Positions 9,880-18,308 of a DNA stretch of 30,530 bases are shown here, one piece after another. The translations under genes were made by a program, and so were the position numbers. Within the stretch, counting starts at the first letter, position 1; every line of letters begins with the position of its first letter. The notes beneath the pieces are model-generated. The model saw nothing but the letters and a program-made list of their open reading frames with translations. It ran no database searches and was not told the DNA's origin. The DNA lies in assembly GCA_001970955.1 (NCBI GenBank), contig MPUH01000891.1:1-30530 (forward strand). The letters run 5' to 3'. This stretch comes from Stentor coeruleus. Its lineage: Eukaryota > Ciliophora > Heterotrichea > Heterotrichida > Stentoridae.

Positions 9880-10527
9880 ATGTCTTTAGGTCACTCACTA
9901 AGAGGAGTTCATCATATTGGGATTACAGTAGAAGATATGGAGAAATCCTTTCTTTTCTATACAGAAGTTCTTGGAGGTACACCCATAATAACTGGAAATG
10001 GATTTAAAGGTCCAGCAATCCACAATGCCCTTTTACAAAAAGAAGAACTTGAAAACTCAGGTAATGTCCCAAATCTTCGAGAAGGTCAAGATGAACTAGA
10101 TGTAAGATTTGTTCAATTTGATAATGTTGTTATTGAACTTCTTCAGTATCATAAATCCCGAGCCGAAGGCGAGCCAATCCAAGCATATCCAGCTTTTCAT
10201 ACAAGTTCAAGTCCAGCATGTGTAGCTTCAATGCATATCTCATTTTATCTTAAAGATGATGTTAATGTAGACAATTTCGTCACTGACCTTGAAAATAAAG
10301 CCCATGAGCATGGTTTTGATAAAGTTAAATTCAATAGAATCTCTATGCCAGGAGAAGCTGAAGTGAAAAAATTTGAAGTTGATGCACCTGATAATCCTTT
10401 TGATGGATGGGTGTTAGTATATTGCAAAGGTCCAAGCGGTGAACAATTAGAGTTTAACCAAGTGCTTCGTGGTGCAAAAAGTACGTTTGACTCCTCATTA
10501 GAATCAAGAAAAAAATCGCACTCTTAA
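9880..10527 (+). CDS. VOC (glyoxalase/dioxygenase fold) protein
   Basis: A 215-residue protein of the vicinal oxygen chelate superfamily. The opening LRGVHHIGITVEDMEKSFLF is the classic first beta-alpha module with a metal-binding His at about 11-12. The end GPSGEQLEF carries the conserved Glu of the last strand (Glu191 or Glu188). The middle VIELLQYH and CVASMHISFYL supply the other two metal positions by analogy. Members include glyoxalase I, methylmalonyl-CoA epimerase and extradiol dioxygenases; the substrate cannot be fixed here. No targeting signal is obvious. The start is the first ATG, after an A-rich leader; the AGC kinase gene follows 95 bases downstream on the same strand. Confidence 0.85.
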   Translation: MSLGHSLRGVHHIGITVEDMEKSFLFYTEVLGGTPIITGNGFKGPAIHNALLQKEELENSGNVPNLREGQDELDVRFVQFDNVVIELLQYHKSRAEGEPIQAYPAFHTSSSPACVASMHISFYLKDDVNVDNFVTDLENKAHEHGFDKVKFNRISMPGEAEVKKFEVDAPDNPFDGWVLVYCKGPSGEQLEFNQVLRGAKSTFDSSLESRKKSHS

Positions 10528-10622
10528 TTATCTTTTAGCATAGTTTTTAGATATAAAATCTCTCAATCTTAGGTGTTAATAAGTATTTATACACACAAAA
10601 AAAAATTTTTGTGGTGATAAAT

Positions 10623-12149
10623 ATGGATACTCAGGATCATTTGAACCTTGGAGGCGATAGAGCTTTTACTAAAGCACTTGGACAAGGGGAGTCTTTGTTA
10701 CTAAGTTCAAAAGTAACAAAATTCAACAAGCGAAACAGAGCTCAAGAGCGAACAATTGTTATATCAAACAAAGCTATCCTCAACCTCAAAGGTAAAAAAA
10801 TCCAAAGACGTATCGAAATTACTTCAGCAATTGGAGCAACTATTTCAAAACATAGCGATGAGTTTATAGTTCATTGTCCTTCTGAATACGATTATCGTTT
10901 TTCTTCACAATTAAAAGATCAGATCATCAACGTTTTAGTCAAAGCTGTGAAATCTTTATGTAATCGTGTTTTTTATATATGGGAAACCCAAGAACTCAAT
11001 TTAAAAGATTTGGCAACAACTAAAGCTGATAAGAAAAAAGGTGTTACAAAAATCCCCCCTATTGAATCTGCGATTAACTTTAGAACAAATGCTGCACCAG
11101 CTGAAGAAGAAAAAAAAGAACCAAGAGGAAAAAGATCAACAACAATCTTTGCTGCTAAAGGTGATACAACTGAAGTAACACTTAATGATTTTAATATGTT
11201 AAAAGTCCTAGGCCGAGGGAGTTTCGGTAAGGTCATGCTTGTGCAGAAAAAAGATAATAAAAACCTTTATGCAATGAAATCTTTAAGAAAAGATGCTTTG
11301 CTAGAACGTGAACAAATCGAACATACAAAAACTGAGAAAATGATTATGCAACATATAAATCATCCTTTTCTAGTATCACTTGAATATGCTTTTACTACAC
11401 CTGGGAAAATATATTTTGTCATGGGTTTTATGAAAGGTGGTGAGTTATTTTTCCATCTTAAAGAGTCAAGGAAATTTTCTAAAGAGCGGGCAAGATTTTA
11501 TGCTGCTCAGATTGGTTTAGGATTAGGGCATTTACATTCAAGGAATATTGTATATAGGGATTTAAAGCCTGAGAATATTCTTATGGATGAACTTGGTAAT
11601 GTTTATTTAACAGATTTTGGTATGGCTAAAATGCTCCCAGAAGGTGGGTCAACTGCAAGTTTTGTAGGGACTCCAGAGTATTTAGCACCTGAGATTATTG
11701 CATGTACTGGACATAATATTATGGCTGATTGGTGGAGTTTTGGTATATTGATTTATGAAATGCTTGTTGGAATTCCCCCTTTTTATAATCAGAATATACA
11801 GCTTATGTATGAACTTATTATGCATGGAGATTTAAGATTCCCTCAGAGAAATCCTTTATCTCGTGAAGCTCAGGATATTATTACTAAACTCCTTGAAAGA
11901 GACCCTACAAGAAGGCTTGGGGTTAGAGGAGTTGAGGAAATCAAGTCTCATCCTTTTTTTGAAGGGATTAATTGGACTTTGTTAGAACAGAAAAAACTCC
12001 CAACACCTTTTCAACCAAAAATCACTAATGCGATTAGTGCTGAGAATTTTGATAAGGAATTTACTAGTGAAGAACCTATTAACTCAGTTGTCCCAGAACA
12101 TAAATTGAGACTTGTTGCCCAACATGATGACCAGTTTAGAGATTTTTAA
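10623..12149 (+). CDS. AGC-family protein kinase with N-terminal TH1/PH-like domain
   Basis: A 508-residue Ser/Thr kinase. I start it at the ATG at 10623; the frame is open upstream only through GTG codons. Residues about 15-125 resemble the lipid-binding myosin TH1/PH-like fold (TIVISNKAILNLKG, then IEITSAIGATIS and FIVHCPSEYDYRF), as in other protist AGC kinases. A Lys-rich linker precedes the kinase domain: LGRGSFGKV, AMKSLRK (Lys near 219), YRDLKPEN, DFG, and activation loop SFVGTPEYLAPE with Ser at the Akt Thr308 position. The AGC tail runs to the very end as DQFRDF, a hydrophobic motif that stops at the second Phe, as PKA's does. Membrane-recruited, PDK1-dependent activation is inferred from the layout. 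All catalytic residues are intact. Confidence 0.93.
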   Translation: MDTQDHLNLGGDRAFTKALGQGESLLLSSKVTKFNKRNRAQERTIVISNKAILNLKGKKIQRRIEITSAIGATISKHSDEFIVHCPSEYDYRFSSQLKDQIINVLVKAVKSLCNRVFYIWETQELNLKDLATTKADKKKGVTKIPPIESAINFRTNAAPAEEEKKEPRGKRSTTIFAAKGDTTEVTLNDFNMLKVLGRGSFGKVMLVQKKDNKNLYAMKSLRKDALLEREQIEHTKTEKMIMQHINHPFLVSLEYAFTTPGKIYFVMGFMKGGELFFHLKESRKFSKERARFYAAQIGLGLGHLHSRNIVYRDLKPENILMDELGNVYLTDFGMAKMLPEGGSTASFVGTPEYLAPEIIACTGHNIMADWWSFGILIYEMLVGIPPFYNQNIQLMYELIMHGDLRFPQRNPLSREAQDIITKLLERDPTRRLGVRGVEEIKSHPFFEGINWTLLEQKKLPTPFQPKITNAISAENFDKEFTSEEPINSVVPEHKLRLVAQHDDQFRDF

Positions 12150-12780
12150 CTATTTTAGAGTATTTTATAATTTCACATTTGGGAATTCCTGGGGGTTTTA
12201 GAATTGTGGTGTTAATATGAAAATTATGTTTAAATTTTAGCAAATGGTTCGATTTTTAATTGGAGAAATTAGGTTTGTGAAATAAAAAATAAAATAAAAT
12301 AGGAGTTGTAATTTTATAGTGTATGTATTTTTTTAGCATTTACAGATTTATTATTTTGTATGCAGTTAAATAGAATAGAAAAGCATATAAGTTTAGAAGT
12401 TTTGATAAGAGTTTGTATTTGTGATTATTTTTTATGGGGCAAAGAAAATCAATTCAGAACTAGCATTACATCTCTCCTACAATTTTCTATAAAATAGCCT
12501 AAAATATAAGTAAATACTCCTTATTCAAACTGTATCATACTAAAATTGAAAAATACAAAATTGAAAAAATACCCTAATATTAGTTTATAATCTTTTTAAT
12601 TTCTCATATCATAACTTTAAATACACACCCCCATAAATTTCTACATTCCAATCTACTTTTATTCAAAACTACTTATTTAACCAAACCTAACTAAATCCAA
12701 TATTTCCATATTGAGCATCAGTAACACATACATTTTTACTTATCTTATTCTTAACCTTTCTCCCATTTTTAAGCTATAAA
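12150..12780. other. Intergenic region with sharp strand-composition switch
   Basis: No gene was found. The + strand changes from G-rich and C-poor (26 G, 4 C in 12181-12300) to C-rich and nearly G-free (31 C, 2 G in 12601-12720), switching near 12440. The first part is the 3' flank of the AGC kinase and the second the 5' flank of the kelch gene. Confidence 0.6.
12584..12712 (+). promoter_or_regulatory. 129-base G-free stretch before the kelch gene
   Basis: No G occurs on the + strand from 12584 to 12712, and only four occur from there to the start codon at 12781. The stretch is C- and A-rich and includes a run of five C near 12628-12632. It parallels the G-free run before the 8179 gene. A promoter or leader role is inferred from position. 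Confidence 0.5.
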
Positions 12781-15700
12781 ATGCTTAGTTTCCTTTTATT
12801 CGCCACAGTCGTAACTAAAAGCCAAAACCTTTATTACGATTTTATCCCTCCATATCCTGTCTCTTCTATCTCTATGGCATATTCTCCTTCAACTCAAACT
12901 TTTTACTTCCACTCAGGTCTAAGTAGTGATGGGACTTACCATCTTGGTATTCAAAGGTTTTATAAAGACTCAGCACAAGGACTTTGGAGATTTACAGAGC
13001 AGCAAGGAAACAATTTCCCTGACTCTCGTTCTTTTTATGGTTCATTTTTCTCACAAAATCAATTTTACTACATATTCGGTGGAGTTGGCGAAATGGGTAT
13101 GTATAATGATATGTGGAAATATGATACAAAATACAATGTTTGGACAGCAATATCAGAAAATCAACCAATTTCTCCAAGGTACTCATTTGCTTATACATCA
13201 TTTTCATCAAATGATTATCAATATTTTGTTGTACTTGGAGGTAAAGGAAATACTAGACAAGCAAGTTTATTAGATTTTACTTACTAACTTTTACTTAGAT
13301 ACAATATTACAAGTAATTCCTGGACAATATTATCAAATTATACTGTTTGTTCAAGCTACCCTTTATCAGGATCTCAGCTACAATATTCTAATAACATGCT
13401 TTATTTATTTGGTGGTACAGCTTTTTATAATAATACTGATAATTATTATTCCGACCTTTGTATTTATGATTTTGATACAGACTTATGGACAAAAACTGAA
13501 ATTTTATTAATATACCCAAGTACAACACAAGGAGGAAGTGCTGTTTATAGCAATTATTTATACTATTTTTTTGGTTGGAATTTTACTAATAATATAGCAG
13601 TGTCTTCTAGTTCAATACTCAGAATGAATTTATCTTCTTCAATTTTATCATGGGAAATTTTAAGTTCAAATGGCTGTGATTTAGTAGAATTACAAAGAAC
13701 TTCATTTGGTTTTTGGCTTGATTCAGATACTTTTTATATCCTTGGAGGAACATTAAGTAATGGTATAGGAAATTCTTTGATTAGTATAGCTTTGGATAAT
13801 TTGATAGAAAATTTATCTTGTAAAGTTGTATTTCCTAATCAACTAAGCCCACAAAGACGTCATGGATCTTCATTAGTTTATGTTACTGGAGGGTTTCTTA
13901 TGTTTGGTGGCATTGACCAAACTAAACTTTTTAATGATTTGTGGTTTTATAATATACAAACTACATATTGGGAATTTATTGATGCATCTGGACAAAGACC
14001 TGCACCTAGATTTAGACATACAACAGCAAGTCAAGGGAATTATATGGTTGTTTTTGGAGGTGTAACATATAATAATGAGTATTTACAAGACTTTTATTAT
14101 TATGATGTCCTTGAACAAGTTTGGTTTATTATAGAAACTCCAGTAAATTCAAGTATGCCACAACCTCTTATATCATCCTGTATTGTTATAGATTTACCTT
14201 TTGTTTATTTGATTGGAGGTAAAGAACAATATCAAATAACATTGAATTTATGGATGTTTAATATTAATACTTTTACATTTACTCAGATTTTTAAATATAA
14301 ACCTAACCCAGTATATCCAGGAATCTTTAAACATAGTTGTTCAGGAGAATTAGTTGGTAAAGATTTTTTAATCTACACCTATCTTGGGTCTAGAAATATT
14401 GTTGATGAACCTTTTTGTGGGATTTATAGATTTAATTTGTCTGCTAAGATTGTCACTCCTGAAATTGTACTTAGAAATACTTTAGATATGCCTTGTAGAA
14501 CTGATGCGGCATTTGCTGATTTGGGTGATGGACTTGTGCTGTTTGCAGGTGGTCAGAGATTTAAAGAAAACTCCTTTACAGATATATGGGCTATGAACAT
14601 AACTAATAATGCTACTTATATGATTGGGACTCTTCCTGAAGGTGCTTTTGCTACAGCAGCTTCTTATATTAACGCAACTTTATTTATATTCTCAGGACTA
14701 ACATCAAATGGCATTTCAGTAGATTCCCCAAGTAGTGATTATTTTTCAAAGTTCTGGTTTGGCAAGAATACCGCAATCAGTAATAATATAAACTGTGGAG
14801 CTGGTATGTACAACAACCAAGGCAACTGTGTGTTTTGTCCAGCCGGGACATACAGTTCACCAACTAGCCAAGGTGAGTGCATGATATGTCCAAACGGAAC
14901 CTCAAATATTTTAACAGGTGCCACAAGCATAACTCAATGTATTCCATGTTCATACGGTTATTATTCAATCGATTCATCAAAGATTTGCAAGCCATGCCAA
15001 AAAGATTCGATTTGTTTTATTGGAACTGGGACAAACCCTATAACATCCTCATATCAAGATTACCTTTACGATTTAACCCAAGAAAACTCTCAACCAGATG
15101 AATATTCTCCTAAAAACATCTACAACAAAAAGCTAATACTCATAATTGTCTTCAGTACAATTGCTTTTCTTTTTATAATAATTTTTATATTTTCACTTAA
15201 AGCTCGAATATTTTTCAGTTATTACGACATCTACAAAAACTTGCATTTTGAACAACACTCTACCGAAGAAGGTTTTGAAATTCCTAAAGAAATATTAAAC
15301 AGGCCATCTAAGCTTGGAGGATTTTGTTCCACAATCACTATAATTGCCTTACTTTTTATTGGAATTAATACTTTGTTATCTTATATTTTAACAAATATGA
15401 CAGAAGATATTTCTGTTATTCCAATTGGGTCTTTGATTCAAGAATATGATTTTGAGAATATTGATTTTGAACTTGAAATTGTGACTTCAAGCTATAGAGG
15501 ACAGTGTGAAAAACAATATGTTTTATATAATCAAAGTGAAAATTTAGAGATATCAAGTATTCAAGTTAAAAATGATGATGTTTTTTGTAAAATAATTTGT
15601 TCGTTTACTGCACAAGAACTTATTAGTAATGGTGAAAGTATAACTTTTAGTTTTAATGAAATACTTAGTTATGCTTCTGATGCTTATGCAAAGCTTTCTA

Positions 15701-16233
15701 CAAAATCTTCAATTGGTTCAGAAAAAAGTATTGCTGTGCAAAATATTACTAGCACTACAGGAACTGTATTTAGAGGATCATCTCCTATTGTATTTTCATT
15801 TGCCTTATTGCCTTCTTATTATGAATCACGAAATGTTTTAGATGAAGAAAATAGTAAAGTTGGATATAGAATATCTGAATCTTTAATTCCAATTAAAGGT
15901 ACTGAAACTGGAATATCTAATATTCCAATTACAAATGGATTTAGTATTAAAATTTTATTTGTTCGTAATGATATAGGAGTTACTACATATAGATACCCTA
16001 GTGTTGAATTGGTTGATTTTATTATAAAATTCCTTAATGATTTCCCTGGGACTATTGTTCTTATTGGATTCCTTATGTGGTTTTTTGAATATTTCAAGAA
16101 TGTCATTCAAGGTAAAACTAGTGGAAGATTAAGACTGGTAAGAAAACAAATTAAGGAAGAGCAGGAAGAAAGAAGAGCACGAAAAGGTGTGAGAATGAGC
16201 AGAAGTAATCAAATATTATTAGACCCTAATTAA
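12781..16233 (+). CDS. Kelch-repeat, Cys-rich multi-pass membrane protein with one in-frame stop
   Basis: About 1150 codons. A short signal peptide (MLSFLLFATVV) leads into many kelch repeats (YIFGG, YLFGG, LMFGG, VVFGG followed by xDxWxYD-type strands). Next comes a Cys-rich ephrin-receptor/GCC2-GCC3-like module (CPAGTYSSPTSQGECMICPN, then CIPCSYGYY). A strong helix follows (LILIIVFSTIAFLFIIIFIF), then a second (TITIIALLFIGINTLLSYIL) and one near the C-terminus (GTIVLIGFLMWFF), with a basic tail. A receptor or adhesion role at the cell surface is inferred. A TAA at 13285-13287 interrupts a kelch repeat, but the same frame continues at once with RYNITSNSW. No in-frame GT-AG intron fits. The base skew turns C-rich again from about 14740 to 15360, over the Cys-rich and first membrane part. 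Allelic nonsense, read-through or sequence error are all possible. Confidence 0.85.
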
Positions 16234-16379
16234 ATTAGTTTTTTTAGGTTTTAAAATTTTAAAAGTGCCATTTTATTTGAAATAAAGTTTGTTAATGGTA
16301 TGATTTAGGGTAGTAATTGATAAGGTTAATATTTTAGAGAGATTGTTTAAGTTATATTTGAAAATAATTTTATTCTAAA

Positions 16380-17871
16380 CTAATTTTTTTTATCAGGTGG
16401 TGGCTGACATTTAGGATTTATTTTCCTTGATGATTGCTTGGTTTTAGATTGTTCTTCTTTTTTAATTGGCGATGTTGTTCTATAACCTTGTCGCATGGTA
16501 TTTGACTGTAATTCATTGAAACCCTTACTCATGCTCATTGATTTTTGCAATGCCATATTTTTTATTTGAATACTATTAGCTAATTCAAGAGCACATTTAT
16601 AACAGGAATAGTACATTTGATCCATAAGCAATTCTGCAAACTCATTACATTTATAACAAAAACTTTGAAAATATTCAGTTAATTNCACATTTATAACAGG
16701 AATAGTACATTTGATCCATAAGCAATTCTGCAAACTCATTACATTTATAACAAAAACTTTGAAAATATTCAGTTAATTCTACACAATTTCTTGCAATAAT
16801 AATAAAAAGACTTGCATTCTCATAATTGGAATAATACATCCTCAAACATTCAAGACAAATTGTACAATTTAAAGAATCTTTCCAATATGTATATTTTGAA
16901 TTGCAACAAGAACAAATATAAACATTACGCTTGTCATATATATGATTAAAATTGCATACTTCACATTTAAAAACAACATTAATTATTGTTTGTTCTTGAT
17001 TATAAAATTTAATTTGGTGTAAGCAATTTGCATGAACATATCCTTTACAAGGACTTGGATAATATGCTTCTGTGCTAATAATAGGCTGAATGCAAATCTT
17101 ACATTTTAAAAAAAGAGTTCCAACATTTATACGTAGATTTAAACATTTATCTTTAAATCTCAAAAATTTCAAATGATTTTCATCTAAAGAATTAAAAGCA
17201 TTATTTAAAGAATTCCACATGCATACTATAGCATATTGTGAGTTAAGATTTACTTTCCATTTGAAATTGGTCTTTGATTTAGAACTAAGGAGATTTTTTA
17301 TTTCAAAATCATTTGTCAGTTTTTGTAATGTATGTTTAGAAGACTCAAGAAGAGATTTGCTCAGGTTTGTTTTATAAATTTTCAGTTTTTCATTTAGTGT
17401 ATTGTAATACACTTTAAAATTATCAATTGAAGAATCAGGGAGTGTAATTTTTGAATCACGAGCAATAGTATTTTTAAAGTAAATAACTACTTCGTTATCT
17501 AAAGCTTTTAAATTTTCACAATTTTTAATAATGTTTTGATATATTTTAGCTATAGAATTTGCTGCATTTGCTATCTCAGATGTTGAAGCTTTTATCTGAC
17601 TTGTAACTTTACTTGCAAATTTTATTGCTTGATTCTGTATATGCTTTAAACCCTTCATGCATTTGACTATGTTGCTAATTATATCATCTTTTGATATCTG
17701 ATCTATAATAAAATATTTTGGAATAAGCATTTTATGTTTTGTTATGTTTTCGTGATCACATTTATGCAGATCGCACCATATCGTATGAGAATTGCATTCA
17801 GTACAGAGAGATTTCGCTAAATCTTTGCATAAGGGATAATAGCATAGATGTTTTTCAAACTGAAGTGACAT
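16380..17871 (-). CDS. B-box-like and RING-like zinc protein, broken by an assembly join
   Basis: The N-terminus has a B-box-like pattern, C10-x4-C15-x7-C23-x2-C26-x6-C33-x2-H36-x3-H40-x5-H46. A helical region of about 150 residues follows. A Cys-rich C-terminal half then begins with CKIC, CKGYVHANCL and CEVC, resembling a reduced RING-CH finger, and continues with further CxxC pairs (CSCC, CTICLEC, CYKC). An E3 ligase role is possible but unproven. The frame breaks at the N at 16685, where 93 bases are duplicated. Dropping one copy and the N (94 bases) joins the two frames exactly and gives about 465 residues, ending PPPDKKN and TAG. So the break is an assembly artefact, not a real mutation. 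Confidence 0.8.
16592..16778. repeat. 93-base direct duplication around a single N, inside a gene
   Basis: Bases 16592-16684 are repeated exactly at 16686-16778 with the N at 16685 between. Both copies encode the same peptide (ending in MYYSCYKC) of the zinc protein on the - strand, which makes the overlap-artefact reading nearly certain. Confidence 0.93.
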
Positions 17872-18308
17872 ATTTATAAGTATATCACCATTCTAGAGGT
17901 ATGCATATAAAATTTGTAGACATTTTAACTTATTTCACTTTAAAAAATATAGAAGTTTTTGATTTGAAAATAGTTCTTAGCCCGCTATAGATTGAAAAAA
18001 CAAGTACAAGAAGAGCTTCTCATTTTTTCTTAACTTATTAGCTTAATTCTAAGTTAAAATAAAATTTAAAAGTATCCATACTATAATCAAACAAAAGAAT
18101 GATACTTTTAGTTAAAAAATAGCAAATAATTTCTCTTATTACCTTTTCTCTACAATCTAAATTCTCCATATATAATTTCATTCTATAATAAAACACAATA
18201 CATTCATAAAAACCTAATGTAAAATATTCATAAAGCATCCAATAATAAATATCAACAATACAACTAATAATATATAAATAAAATCTACCTCTTACCTTAA
18301 AACTATTA
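17872..18308. other. Intergenic region between two - strand genes
   Basis: No convincing gene. A 96-codon ORF on the - strand (18038-18328) starts only at GTG and is dominated by Phe, Tyr and Ile, so I do not call it. The region should hold the 3' end of the DUF229-like transcript and the promoter of the zinc protein gene. Confidence 0.4.

Noticed and set aside
12240-12275. ggttcgattt as a possible tRNA T-loop
   Set aside because: No matching A box, acceptor stem or anticodon arm could be found around it.
13241-13298. Possible intron ending at ttactaacttttacttag, with a TACTAAC-like branch site, to remove the in-frame TAA
   Set aside because: Every GT before this AG gives a length that is not a multiple of three, so splicing would break the frame that clearly continues.
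13279-13298. TA-bounded internal eliminated sequence (IES) around the kelch stop
   Set aside because: Excision between the repeated TA-containing words would remove 14 bases and create another stop, and the segment is far shorter than known IESs.
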